Part shown: one piece after another, positions 47,166-55,951 of the stretch
Layout of the letters: each line of letters starts with the position of its first letter
Numbering within the stretch: position 1 is the first letter of the stretch
Source: Caulobacteraceae bacterium
GTDB taxonomy: Bacteria; Pseudomonadota; Alphaproteobacteria; Caulobacterales; Caulobacteraceae
Assembly: GCA_025450315.1 (NCBI GenBank)
Contig: JANWHQ010000045.1
Coordinates: forward strand, 62,001 to 126,000
Direction: 5' to 3'
DNA: 64,000 nt
The notes under the pieces: model-generated
What the model saw: only the letters and a program-made list of their open reading frames with translations
Told to the model about the DNA's origin: nothing
Databases searched by the model: none
Made by a program: the position numbers and the translations under genes

Positions 47166-47461
47166 CCCGGATAGCCCTCTATTTCGGCGATGGCCGCAAG
47201 ATCTCCCGTGCAGAGCTGCGCCACGAGTTCCGGAGCGCGCGCGCGTCCGGATTGAGGATCGTCACCATCAAGCGCGAGACGCCGGTGTCGCTGCGGGGCG
47301 GCCGTCGCCCGGTTTTCGAGCGGTTGGTCCGGCGTATGGGCGCGGGCGAATTCGAAGTGATCTCGGCAATTCTCGTCCCAGAAACTGCCGCGGCTGACCT
47401 GCCGCCGCCGCGCGTCGGCGGTCACGTTTGGATCGGCAAGCCAGCCAGGCCACGCCGATGA
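47162..47461 (+). CDS. small hypothetical protein, coupled to recombinase
   Basis: 99 residues from ATG 47162, overlapping the previous stop and the next start by ATGA. It is very basic (many Arg), with a region SRAELRHEFRSARASGLRIVTIKRET that could bind nucleic acid, and no recognised domain. It may be a recombination directionality factor or accessory protein for the serine recombinase that follows, an inference from coupling and charge only. Confidence 0.5.
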   Translation: MTRIALYFGDGRKISRAELRHEFRSARASGLRIVTIKRETPVSLRGGRRPVFERLVRRMGAGEFEVISAILVPETAAADLPPPRVGGHVWIGKPARPRR

Positions 47462-49521
47462 TGTCGATGCCGCCGCCCGGCAGTCGGGTAGTCTTCTACA
47501 GTCGCTACTCCTCTGCCCTGCAGAGCTACAGCTCCATCGAGGGGCAGGAGCGCCTGTGCGCCGCCTATGCCGAAAAGCACGGGTGGGTTGAGGCTGGGCG
47601 GTACAGCGACGCCGAGCGCAGCGGCACAACCACATTGGGCCGCCAGGGGCTGTTCCAGATGCTGGCGGCAGCGGAGCGCGGCGACTTCGACGTCCTGCTC
47701 GTGGAGGACATCGACCGGACGAGCCGCGACGCCGCCGATATGCACCGGATCGCCAAGGACTTGGAGGAGTTGGACATCACGCTCTGCACTGTCGCTGGCG
47801 GTGTCGTGACTGACATGGAATTGGCTTTCAAAGCCGTCCAGAACCAGCAGTTCATCAAACAGAACGCCTTCAAGGTGAAGCGCGGCCAGGAGCTTGTGGT
47901 GGCGAGCGGCCGCATGTCCGGATCGGTCCCATACGGCTATCGCAAGGTCTCCAGATTCGACGCCAAGGGCGAGCCGATCAACGGCCTGCGGGAGATCGAC
48001 CCTCAGACGGGGCCCATCGTGATGCGCGTCCACCTGGACTTCGACGCAGGCAGGAGCACCTTCGAAATCTGCACCGCCCTGAACGCCGAGGGTATCCCCG
48101 GTCCCAAGGGGAGGCTCTGGCGACCGGGCGCTCTAACCGGCAGCCGCCAGGGCTCTGTCGGCATCCTGCGGAATCCCATCTACATCGGCGAGTTCCAGTT
48201 CCGGAAGACCGAGCGCAAGCGACGCAAGGGCAAGATCAAGGTGCGCTTCACCGCGGCATCGGAACGAATCGTCGCGCAGCATCCCGAACTGGTGATCGTC
48301 GACAAGGACATTTGGGACCGAAACCAAGCCAGGCTCGCGGAGAACGACGACCGACCGTTCTATTCGGGAAAAAAGGTCGAGTACGTGTTCAGCGGCAAGG
48401 TCTTCTGCGGCCGGTGCGGTTCCACCTGCTTCAGTAGCAATGGCAGGTATGTCTGCACCGGTCGGGCCGAGACGGGCGTTTGTGACAACACCCGGCGGGC
48501 ACGGCGCGAGGCGGTGGAGGAAAGCGTCTTCCGCAAGATCAAGGAACACTTGCTGACCACCGACCTCTTGGGTCCGTGCGTGAACGCTTATCGCGAGGAG
48601 GCGGAGCGCGCGCTAGCTGAGCACGCGGCGAGGACCGAAGCCGATGGGACGCGATTGAAAGAAGTCGACCAGCGCATCTCCAATCTGATGACCCAGCTCG
48701 GCGCCTCGAGCGAGACCTCGTTCGCCAGCCAGATCATGTTGGGCGAGATCGAGAAGCTGGGCGCGGAGAAGGCGCGCCTCGAGCAACAGAACAGGCTGGC
48801 GCCGCGCCCGGCGGGCCCCGCCCTCGACCCTGAAACTGTAGTGCAGAGCATCAGCACTACCCTCGACGATCTCCAGGGGGCCTTGCAGCGCGACGACCGC
48901 GAGGCCGTCCGCGCGCGAGAGCTCATCCGCGGCTTGGTCGACAGACTCGTGCTCGCCCCCGTACCCGGCTCTACGACTGACGGGCGCGGGGCCGGCGACA
49001 TGACGGTGACAGTAGAGGGGCCGTTAGCGGCGCTGCTCGACCTTGCGGACCTGAGCGTCGATCGCGTCGCCAAGCACGGACATCGGCCAATGTTCGTGCT
49101 TGATAACGCGACTTCGGTCTGGCGCTTCTCCTACGTGTTGGAGTGGCTCGATCCCCGCGTGGCCAAGGTGTACGCAGATCTGCCTGTCGTCTCCAAGCTC
49201 CTGGACGAAGCCGACGTGCCCATCACGCTCGAGGCGTTTTTCTTGGAATTCGCGCGGGGCGGAGCGGTGCCATGCGACGACGACGGACAGACCGCCCGGC
49301 TGCGAGTGCGGCGCGCGGTGGAGCACCTCAAGGGGCGCGGCTTTATCCGAGCCATCATGAGCGAGCGTTCCACCAGAGGCTGGGTCTGGAATGACCGGGG
49401 CATTAGCGACGAAGAGTGGAAGGAGCGGATCAAGAACCCGCCCATGACTCGCACGATTCCGACCATCCGCATGGAGGGACCGGGCGCCGCGGTCGTGATC
49501 ATCGGCGCTCGCGGGACCTAG
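47458..49521 (+). CDS. large serine recombinase
   Basis: 687 residues. The N-terminal resolvase domain (about 10-150) has the catalytic Ser in FYSRYSS (S18), EDIDRTSRD and the helical linker. A recombinase domain (about 160-280; PYGYRKV, FEICTALNAEGIPG) and a zinc-ribbon (CGRCGSTCF with later CTGRAETGVC, near 315-345) follow, then a coiled coil and a tail of 190 residues not typical of the shortest members. It would integrate or excise DNA at attB/attP without a cofactor. ATG 47458 overlaps the preceding stop. No direct repeats flanking it were found that would define its own element. Confidence 0.9.
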   Translation: MMSMPPPGSRVVFYSRYSSALQSYSSIEGQERLCAAYAEKHGWVEAGRYSDAERSGTTTLGRQGLFQMLAAAERGDFDVLLVEDIDRTSRDAADMHRIAKDLEELDITLCTVAGGVVTDMELAFKAVQNQQFIKQNAFKVKRGQELVVASGRMSGSVPYGYRKVSRFDAKGEPINGLREIDPQTGPIVMRVHLDFDAGRSTFEICTALNAEGIPGPKGRLWRPGALTGSRQGSVGILRNPIYIGEFQFRKTERKRRKGKIKVRFTAASERIVAQHPELVIVDKDIWDRNQARLAENDDRPFYSGKKVEYVFSGKVFCGRCGSTCFSSNGRYVCTGRAETGVCDNTRRARREAVEESVFRKIKEHLLTTDLLGPCVNAYREEAERALAEHAARTEADGTRLKEVDQRISNLMTQLGASSETSFASQIMLGEIEKLGAEKARLEQQNRLAPRPAGPALDPETVVQSISTTLDDLQGALQRDDREAVRARELIRGLVDRLVLAPVPGSTTDGRGAGDMTVTVEGPLAALLDLADLSVDRVAKHGHRPMFVLDNATSVWRFSYVLEWLDPRVAKVYADLPVVSKLLDEADVPITLEAFFLEFARGGAVPCDDDGQTARLRVRRAVEHLKGRGFIRAIMSERSTRGWVWNDRGISDEEWKERIKNPPMTRTIPTIRMEGPGAAVVIIGARGT

Positions 49522-49543
49522 TGCAGATTTGAGGATTAAGTCG

Positions 49544-49741
49544 TTGTCGCGTCTCGCCGCCACACCCAGTCAACTGCAGCGCCTCCTCGAGGCCCTGGCC
49601 ACCCTCGGCTTCGTCCCGAAAAGGGTCCAAGTGTCGCCGGACGGCTCGATCACGCTCCACAGCGAGGGAGGCGAGCCCACTTCCGAGCGCGACCTCTTGA
49701 AGGAGTGGGAGGCGCGACGTGGCGGACGACAAGTCCAGTAG
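49544..49741 (+). CDS. small hypothetical protein upstream of integrase
   Basis: About 65 residues from TTG 49544, which has GAGG nine bases before it; an in-frame TTG at 49529 is also possible. The sequence RLLEALATLGFVPKRVQVSPDGS looks like a small alpha-beta protein. It lies between the serine recombinase and the tyrosine integrase and overlaps the latter by 23 bases. By position it could be an excisionase-like factor, but no HTH is evident. Confidence 0.45.
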   Translation: MSRLAATPSQLQRLLEALATLGFVPKRVQVSPDGSITLHSEGGEPTSERDLLKEWEARRGGRQVQ

Positions 49742-50873
49742 AGCGGCGCTGCCGAAGGGGCTCTTCAAGGCCACGACAAGGCTCGCGAGCGGAGAGGCCA
49801 GAACCTATTGGTACGCGTGGCGTGGTGGACCCCGACTGCCCGGAAACCCTGGCACGCCAGAATTCGCAGCCGCTTACAAGGCCGCGGTTGCCGAGCGCCA
49901 AAAGGCGCCGACAAGAGGCGTGCTCGCCGGCCTCGTTGTTGACTATCGCGGCTCTCCCGAGTTCACCGGCAACGCGGAGAGCACCAAGGCCGAATGGTCG
50001 CGCTACCTGGACCTGATCCAGGACGAGAGTGTTCCCCTCGCGATTGGCGGCTTGCCGGTGGACGTCCTCGCTGATGCGCGTGTGCGCCAGCACTTGATGG
50101 CCTGGCGGGACCAGTGGCGGGAGACGCCGCGAAAGGCGGACTACGCCATGCAGGTGCTGTCGGCGGTCCTCAGCTGGGCCAGGCATCGCGGCGTGATCTC
50201 CACGAACATCCTGATCGGCCATGGAACGCTCTATCACTCGGACCGCGCCGATCAGATCTGGACCGACGAGGAGATCAATCGGTTCGTCGCAGCGGCGCCG
50301 TCGCCGGAAGTTGGCTTCATTGTGCGACTGGCCTGCGTCACCGGCCTCCGCCGAGGCGACCTGCTCCGGCTCGAGTGGGGCAACGTTGGCGAGAACGCCA
50401 TCGTGCTGCTGCCGAGCAAAAAGCGGCGCCGAAGCCGCAAGCCGCCGAGGAAGGCGATCATTCCGCTACTTGACGACACGATCGACCTGCTGGCCGAGAT
50501 CAAGAGGCGCCAGAACGAGCAATGGAAGATGGCCGCTTATGCTGCGGAACAAAAGGGCGACATCATCCCGCCGAGGCCCGCCACAGTCCTGACCAGCACG
50601 CGCGGTCGGCCCTGGACCGTCAACGGCGCCGAACACCAAGTCGTCGACACCAAGAAGAAAGCCTGCATCGACAAGCACCTGCACGATTGCCGCGGAACCT
50701 TCGCCACCCGCCTCCGCAGCGACGGCGCAACTACGTCGGAGATCGCGGACATCCTGGGCTGGGAGGAGGATCGGGTCGAACGGCTCCTGGCCATCTACGT
50801 CGACAAGGAATCGGTGGTGATGGCCTTCGCCGGGCGGATGCGCGCCAAGTCTGCAGCCAGGAAGCAGGGCTGA
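49719..50873 (+). CDS. int: tyrosine recombinase/integrase
   Basis: 384 residues from GTG 49719. The N-terminal SAM-like arm- and core-binding part (about 1-170) is followed by the catalytic domain: first Arg in TGLRRGDLLRLEW, HxxR as HDCRGTFATRL near 315, GW in ILGWEEDRVE and the nucleophile Tyr in LLAIYVDK near 355. All catalytic residues appear intact. It is the best candidate for the enzyme that put the island into tRNA-Gly, yet it is 9.6 kb from attR and not next to an att site as is usual, with the selenium cluster in between. Confidence 0.9.
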   Translation: MADDKSSRAALPKGLFKATTRLASGEARTYWYAWRGGPRLPGNPGTPEFAAAYKAAVAERQKAPTRGVLAGLVVDYRGSPEFTGNAESTKAEWSRYLDLIQDESVPLAIGGLPVDVLADARVRQHLMAWRDQWRETPRKADYAMQVLSAVLSWARHRGVISTNILIGHGTLYHSDRADQIWTDEEINRFVAAAPSPEVGFIVRLACVTGLRRGDLLRLEWGNVGENAIVLLPSKKRRRSRKPPRKAIIPLLDDTIDLLAEIKRRQNEQWKMAAYAAEQKGDIIPPRPATVLTSTRGRPWTVNGAEHQVVDTKKKACIDKHLHDCRGTFATRLRSDGATTSEIADILGWEEDRVERLLAIYVDKESVVMAFAGRMRAKSAARKQG

Positions 50874-51147
50874 GCCAATCCATCGGGCTATTTGAAGCGT
50901 TGGGCGGTGTAATCGACCACGGATTCACCCGTTGGTTCGGCCGTCGCGTCACGTGGCAGAAGTCCTACGTCGATGCCGTTTCGGTCGAGTCTCCCTGCTC
51001 CATCCTCTGAAACGTCGTGCGACTGGTCGCATCGCGCTGCCAGAGCGTCGGAGTAGCTGGACGGTCAGGCCACTAACGCACCGGCAAGAGGTCCCGTCAC
51101 GGGGATGGGCTAATTCGCTTGCCAGACTCGAATGGGCAGCATGACGT

Positions 51148-51846
51148 CTAGCGGTGGACCGCGTTGGGTGTGGAACACTGGGATCCGAGCCGCCAGGGAG
51201 GGGTGCTCATCCTCCGCCGCGTTCTTTGAGCCAGGAGGTCCCAACCTTCAAGTCGGCGAATGATCTCCTCGGTCCAGACGTGGGCATTTCCGGAGGACGT
51301 GTCCACGACCAAGTCCGCCTGGAGGAGAACGTCGCGTGCTGGATCTTGAAGGCGGTGCGACGCTTCCTCTTGATCCATCATCATTCGAGGACTTCGGGAC
51401 ATGAGCCGGCGCTCCCTAATGTGATCTGGCGCCCAGAGGCAGACGACGAACGCCTCATCCAACATCGAGCGAGGATGAACCTGGGCGTCCTCGCCCAACA
51501 GGGCGTTGTTCGCCGAATACACCGCCAATCCGTAGGGCGCAGGCTGAGTGAAACCGTACCACTCGGTTCTTGCGGGCCCGATCGCTCTACTCCAGTGAAG
51601 CAGAATGTGCCCGGCCCGCACATAGGTGAGGAACCGAGACTTAGGGACGTGGCGGTTTTCCTCGAAATCGTCATTGTCCCGCGGAGGCCGGGTTACGTAG
51701 CGCTTCGGAAAATTGAGCACGCTGTCGGCAAGGCCGCTTGCCTTCAGAGCATTTAGTAGCGTGGTCTTTCCGGTTCCGCTCGATCCTGCAATGACGAGGC
51801 AGCTCGGCGGGGTCAGCGCCTCAGCCCTCCGTCGTGCCGCGTCCAT
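51148..51846 (-). CDS. PhnN-like (ribose 1,5-bisphosphokinase/guanylate kinase fold) kinase
   Basis: 232 residues. P-loop GSSGTGKTTLLN at about 21-32, RYVTRPPRDNDDFEENRHV after it, and WAPDHIRERRLMSR near the lid match the PhnN branch of the guanylate kinase fold. PhnN converts ribose 1,5-bisphosphate and ATP to PRPP, normally in C-P lyase operons, which are absent here. The ATG at 51846 is two bases after the NUDIX stop, and it is last in the selD operon. A C-terminal tail of about 35 residues is basic and unlike the family. The substrate in this pathway is likely a phosphorylated sugar or nucleotide. Confidence 0.75.
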   Translation of the reverse strand: MDAARRRAEALTPPSCLVIAGSSGTGKTTLLNALKASGLADSVLNFPKRYVTRPPRDNDDFEENRHVPKSRFLTYVRAGHILLHWSRAIGPARTEWYGFTQPAPYGLAVYSANNALLGEDAQVHPRSMLDEAFVVCLWAPDHIRERRLMSRSPRMMMDQEEASHRLQDPARDVLLQADLVVDTSSGNAHVWTEEIIRRLEGWDLLAQRTRRRMSTPPWRLGSQCSTPNAVHR

Positions 51847-51848
51847 GT

Positions 51849-52469
51849 TCAAGCCGATCTCGCGAGGAGGTAACGGAGCAAGGTGCTCGCCGAACGGTCT
51901 TCGAGAATGAAGCCTTCGCGGAACAGTTCCATGGCGGTATCGAAGGCGTAGAACGCCGGTACCACACACTCTCCCTCTGCGGTGATGCACGGACGGGACG
52001 GGAGATGTTCGGACTCCACAGTGACCGTGAAGTAGTAGAGGTCCCACTCCACCGTCGCACCACAGCTTGAGACATGCAGGAGCCTGAGGTCCTTGAAGTC
52101 GACGATTCCCGTCTCTTCTTCAAGTTCTCGGGCTGCCGCCCTCATCGCCAGGGCGAAGAGCTCATCCTTCTCCAACATCAGGGCCTCGAACGAGGCGAAG
52201 TCGTCGACGACCTTTCCTCCGGGGAGCCGGTAGTCCCAGCTGTTGTGCTCATGCCGCCATTCCTTGTTCAGGAGAACCGACCGATCCGTAGTCGCGATGA
52301 CCCGCACCCCGGGCGGTCGCCTGGCTACCTCGAAACGGGTTTCGTGGCCGTTCGGGAGACGCACGCGCTGTTCGTAGACCTGAATAAGCTTGCCTTGGTG
52401 CACCACATCCTTCGGCCCCAGCGGCTCGATCAGGGTCGGAATGTGGGCGCTCTGCGCCTGCGCTTTCAT
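51849..52469 (-). CDS. NUDIX hydrolase
   Basis: 206 residues from ATG 52469, overlapping the desulfurase stop as ATGA. The NUDIX helix is AMRAAARELEEETGIVDF (about 106-123), with the first Gly pair in LPGGKVVDDFASFEALMLE and an unusually long insertion between them. Surrounding strands (WRHEHNSWDYRLPGG) resemble the ADP-ribose/NDP-sugar pyrophosphatase branch. It would cleave a nucleoside diphosphate linked to a second group. In the same operon as a PhnN-like kinase and SelD, it may handle a ribose- or nucleotide-linked intermediate. Confidence 0.82.
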   Translation of the reverse strand: MKAQAQSAHIPTLIEPLGPKDVVHQGKLIQVYEQRVRLPNGHETRFEVARRPPGVRVIATTDRSVLLNKEWRHEHNSWDYRLPGGKVVDDFASFEALMLEKDELFALAMRAAARELEEETGIVDFKDLRLLHVSSCGATVEWDLYYFTVTVESEHLPSRPCITAEGECVVPAFYAFDTAMELFREGFILEDRSASTLLRYLLARSA

Positions 52470-53659
52470 GATTGATCCCCTGATCTCATGAGAGTTCGCC
52501 CCCCAAGGAATGCCAACGCGCTGGTGAAGTGTTCGCACGTGGTGCGGATGTCCTGACGCGTGGTCGACCAGCCGAGGCTCAGCCGGAAGCTAGACCGGAT
52601 ACGGTCATCTGGAACACCGAGCGCACGGAGCACGTGGCTCTCCCGAGCGCCCGCCGCGGTGCAGGCTGCGCCGGTCGAAAAGTGGATGTCCGGCGCGGCC
52701 CGCATAAGGGCAAGGGCGTCTACGCCCTCAAAACCGCCGTTGATGTTGTTGCAGAGCCGCTCCGTGAGGCTGCCGTTGGTAAAAAAGGGGCCGATCCTGC
52801 CGAGGATTCCCAGCAGTTCGTCACGGAGCGCGCGGATACGGGCCGCGTCGCGGTCCAGGTCCCGCACCGCGCGGCTGACGGCGACGCCCATGCCGACACA
52901 TAGCGCGTTGGGCAGAGTACCCGATCGTAGGTTGCGCTCCTGCCCCCCACCTACGGTGAACGGCCGCAGGAATTTCATGGCGCTGGGCCTGCACAACACC
53001 GCGCCGATGCCTTGGGGGCCCCCGAGCTTGTGTGCGGAGACGGTTAGAAAGTCGGCCTTCAAAGCTTCGATCGAAACCGGCATCCTGCCGACCGCTTGAG
53101 CGGCGTCCACGTGGATCAGGGCCCCCCTAGATCGGCAAAGGCCGGCGATTTCCGCGACGGGCTGGACGACGCCAACCTCGTTATTAGCAATCATGATCGA
53201 GACTAGGTCAGCGCCCCCGTCGAGAGCACGGACCAGGGCCTCGAGGTCGACGATTCCATCCGAGTTGACAGGAATCTGGTTGACCTCGGCGCCCGCCCGT
53301 TCGAGCCGGGCTGCGGATTCGAGCACGCACTTATGCTCAATCGCGCTTACGACGAGACGGGCCGGCGACCGTGCAGCAAGTGACGAGACGACAAGATTGT
53401 TCCCCTCGGTCGCGCCACTGGTGAAGATCAGGCCTTCTGGATCCCCGCCGAGCGCGAACGCAATGTCATTTCTTGCCGACTCGATCTGTGTTCTGACGAA
53501 GCGCCCTGAGCCGTGCGTCGCGCTGGCGTTGCCGATGTGGGTCGACCAGAACGGCTCCATGGCCGCCGCGACCTCGGGATGCAGGCGTTCGGTGGCCTGA
53601 TTGTCGAGATAGACGCAGGGCCGGTCGGAGGAGTGGTTGAAGGCGTTGGTTAGGGTCAT
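52466..53659 (-). CDS. cysteine desulfurase / selenocysteine lyase (NifS/IscS-like)
   Basis: 397 residues. PLP Lys K211 in VSAHKLGGPQGIGA, IEHK with His109, SGATEGNN at about 81-88, and the catalytic Cys C333 in STGAACTAAG. The NifS/IscS class takes S or Se from Cys or selenocysteine to a protein persulfide/perselenide. Next to selD it most likely delivers selenium to selenophosphate synthetase, as NifS-like proteins do in selenium metabolism. The ATG at 53659 is seven bases after the selD stop; the stop overlaps NUDIX. The Cys loop (GAACTAAG) is a little unlike housekeeping IscS, which suggests a specialised copy. Confidence 0.88.
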   Translation of the reverse strand: MTLTNAFNHSSDRPCVYLDNQATERLHPEVAAAMEPFWSTHIGNASATHGSGRFVRTQIESARNDIAFALGGDPEGLIFTSGATEGNNLVVSSLAARSPARLVVSAIEHKCVLESAARLERAGAEVNQIPVNSDGIVDLEALVRALDGGADLVSIMIANNEVGVVQPVAEIAGLCRSRGALIHVDAAQAVGRMPVSIEALKADFLTVSAHKLGGPQGIGAVLCRPSAMKFLRPFTVGGGQERNLRSGTLPNALCVGMGVAVSRAVRDLDRDAARIRALRDELLGILGRIGPFFTNGSLTERLCNNINGGFEGVDALALMRAAPDIHFSTGAACTAAGARESHVLRALGVPDDRIRSSFRLSLGWSTTRQDIRTTCEHFTSALAFLGGRTLMRSGDQS

Positions 53660-53666
53660 GACCGCC

Positions 53667-54704
53667 TCACCGCAGCAGTCGCAGCAGTACGCCCGTCACC
53701 GGTTCGCCGACCGAACCGATCAACGAGGGCTCGAGCCCCGCCTCAGCGATGATCGCGGCGACCCGGGCCGCCGCGGTCCGGTCCGCGCAGACGAGGAGGC
53801 CGCCGTTGGTTTGGGGATCGGCCACGATGAGGCGTTCGTGTTCCGACCAGTCGCCCTGGAAGTCGACGAGGCCCTCGTTGTCTCGCAGGTTGCTGGCAGC
53901 CAGGTCTGGGACAGCGCCCTCTCGGGCGGCCGCGCTGATGCCGTGCAGTATCGGCATCTTGCCATAATCGAGCGTCAGGGTGACGCCGCTGGCCTTGGCG
54001 ACTTCGCTGGCGTGACCGATGAGGCCGAAACCAGTGACATCAGTCAGCGCCGTCACGCCAGCTTCTTCGCCGAGGACTGCACCGACAGAATTCAACCGTC
54101 GCACCGTCGCCAACGCGGCTTCGAAGTGGTCTGAGGAGAGCAGGCCCAGCTGCCAGGCAGTAATCGCAATGCCGCTCCCCAGCGGCTTGGTGAGGAAGAC
54201 CTGGTCCCCAGGCTTAGCGCCGCCCTTGGTCTTGATGCGGGTGTCAGTCGTAACCGAGAAGACGGTGAGGCCGATGATGGCGGTCGGTCCACTAATGGTG
54301 TGACCACCAACGATGCGGCAGCGGCCCGTCTCGCGACAGGCGTCCGCGATGCCGCCCATGATCTCTGCACCGGTTTCTTCAAGCGGCAGGACCCATGGCA
54401 GCACCAGCGAGACCAGCGCGTACTCGGGGACGACGCCCGACGCATAGAGGTCGCTGAGCGCGTTCGTCGCCGCGATCCGCGCGGAATCGCGCCAGTCGTC
54501 CACCAAGGGGGTCTGGAAATCGACACTCGCCACCAAGGTCAGGCCCGGGACCCCTTCGATGGGGAGAAAGGCAGCGTCATCGTCACCGCCGCCGCTTACA
54601 GCGGCGACCGCTCCATCGGCGCGGATCGCCGTCACGACGGGCGCGGGCACCTTGCAGCTGCAGCCCCCCTTGGCCGCGAAGCTCGTCGGACCCAGGGACA
54701 GCAT
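53667..54704 (-). CDS. selD: selenophosphate synthetase SelD (Cys type)
   Basis: 345 residues. The flexible N-terminal loop GGCSCKVP has the catalytic Cys C15 in place of Sec and the essential Lys K18, matching Cys17/Lys20 of E. coli SelD. Further motifs are DFQTPLVDD (metal and ATP site), NALSDLYASG, GGHTI, FGLIGHASE and ADPQTNGGLL. It makes selenophosphate from selenide and ATP. The ATG at 54704 is chosen for its GGAG; codons up to 54740 are also open. Sec-synthesis and tRNA-seleno-modification genes are not seen in the window, so the product is probably used by enzymes of this cluster. Confidence 0.93.
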   Translation of the reverse strand: MLSLGPTSFAAKGGCSCKVPAPVVTAIRADGAVAAVSGGGDDDAAFLPIEGVPGLTLVASVDFQTPLVDDWRDSARIAATNALSDLYASGVVPEYALVSLVLPWVLPLEETGAEIMGGIADACRETGRCRIVGGHTISGPTAIIGLTVFSVTTDTRIKTKGGAKPGDQVFLTKPLGSGIAITAWQLGLLSSDHFEAALATVRRLNSVGAVLGEEAGVTALTDVTGFGLIGHASEVAKASGVTLTLDYGKMPILHGISAAAREGAVPDLAASNLRDNEGLVDFQGDWSEHERLIVADPQTNGGLLVCADRTAAARVAAIIAEAGLEPSLIGSVGEPVTGVLLRLLR

Positions 54705-54728
54705 AACCATCTCCGATTCGCGAATGTG

Positions 54729-54847
54729 TGGCAGACGCATTATCTATACGCCGAATTTGGCAGATCGCAATAGGCATGCATAAAACGTATGGCTAGTCGC
54801 GCTACCCTTAATGATACGACGCTTGCGCCCGTTCCGATCTGGCAGAT
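54729..54847. promoter_or_regulatory. divergent promoter with three TGGCAGA repeats
   Basis: The gap between selD and the LysR gene contains TGGCAGA at 54729-54735, 54758-54765 (TGGCAGAT) and 54840-54847 (TGGCAGAT), all in one orientation and 29 and 82 bases apart. They may be binding sites for the neighbouring LysR protein. Base composition is AT-richer than either gene, as promoters often are. Confidence 0.4.
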
Positions 54848-54892
54848 TATGGGGGTGCTGCGCGGACCGCAGAGGTGGATTCGGAGGTGGCC

Positions 54893-55933
54893 TTGAAGGA
54901 AAACCGCCTTTCCCTGGACATCGAGTGGTTGGAAGACTTTCTCGAGGTGGTCAGGCAGGGGACCTTCACCCAGGCGGCCGCCTTCCGTGGAGTCACCCAA
55001 CCTTCCCTGTCTCGCCGGATCCGCAATCTCGAACGCTGGCTCGGCGCCACGCTTTTCAACCGCGACCTTACGGAGGTCGAAAAGCTCGCCGCCCTGCCGG
55101 CTGGCTATCGTCGCGGAACCCTTTCGCTAACTTCCTCCGGGCTCGAACTTCAGAAGACTGCCGGTCAAATCGTCGAACTGATCCGCCAAACAAGAGATCA
55201 GGTCAAGCAAGTTGCTCCCGCAAATTCAATGCCAATTTATACCGTCCATTCACTGGCATCTACTTTCGTTCCTGAGGCGATAAAAGTAATACGGCGGCAA
55301 CTTCCTAAGGACGAATTCGGATTAAATACCACAATCGTTGTTGGAACGATCTCGGATTGCGTGGAGGCTATCTCCTATGCCGTCACCCCGTTTATGATCT
55401 GCTACGAAAATCCGAAACAGCGCATACTATTCCCAGCCGACGTGCCCGCTGAACGGATTAAGTCGATTCGCATAGCCCAAGACAGACTAATACCGGTCTG
55501 CAAATACAGTGAAGCCGAGAAATATCAAAGTCTCATAAAGAACAAGAAGCCAGTACCCTATCTTGCTTATTCTGCCGGAACATATCTCTCACATCTTGTT
55601 CGCGAGAAGATAGAAGAGCTAGATATATCCAATCTAGACCAGATCGATGATGCTCCCATGGCGGATACGTTGAGAAATCTAGCTCGGGCGGGACAGGGGA
55701 TGGCTTGGGTGTTGGAGTCAACGGCAAAGAACGGACTTCAGGCTCGAGAAATCCGGCGTATATTCACTCAGAATTCTGCGGATGAAGCAATACCGCTGAA
55801 TATAATGCTATTTCGAGCGACCGATTACGTCACCAAGAACGATGAACTTATCGCGATCGAGCGAACGTGGAAACGTGCTGGCCAGCTGGAAGAGTTGCTG
55901 GCGAAGGAGTTTAAAGTGGTGGAAGCGTCCTAG
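54893..55933 (+). CDS. LysR-type transcriptional regulator
   Basis: About 346 residues. The N-terminal winged HTH is DIEWLEDFLEVVRQGTFTQA and GVTQPSLSRRIRNLE (about 9-60), then a substrate-binding domain. A TTG start at 54893 has GGAGG five bases before; GTG 54875 is an alternative. It is divergent from selD and leads the PEP-enzyme operon with an 18-base gap, so it probably controls both operons in response to a cluster metabolite. Its coding region from about 55200 to 55900 is far AT-richer than the neighbours, a sign that this part came from a different source. Confidence 0.85.
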   Translation: MKENRLSLDIEWLEDFLEVVRQGTFTQAAAFRGVTQPSLSRRIRNLERWLGATLFNRDLTEVEKLAALPAGYRRGTLSLTSSGLELQKTAGQIVELIRQTRDQVKQVAPANSMPIYTVHSLASTFVPEAIKVIRRQLPKDEFGLNTTIVVGTISDCVEAISYAVTPFMICYENPKQRILFPADVPAERIKSIRIAQDRLIPVCKYSEAEKYQSLIKNKKPVPYLAYSAGTYLSHLVREKIEELDISNLDQIDDAPMADTLRNLARAGQGMAWVLESTAKNGLQAREIRRIFTQNSADEAIPLNIMLFRATDYVTKNDELIAIERTWKRAGQLEELLAKEFKVVEAS

Positions 55934-55951
55934 TGAAAAAAGGCATTGTAC

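Noticed and set aside
47458-50873. Prophage
   Set aside because: Recombinases are present but no terminase, portal, capsid, tail or lysis genes were found in the island.
53667-54704. SelD as a selenoprotein with in-frame UGA
   Set aside because: The active-site codon gives Cys (C15), and no internal UGA followed by continued homology was seen.
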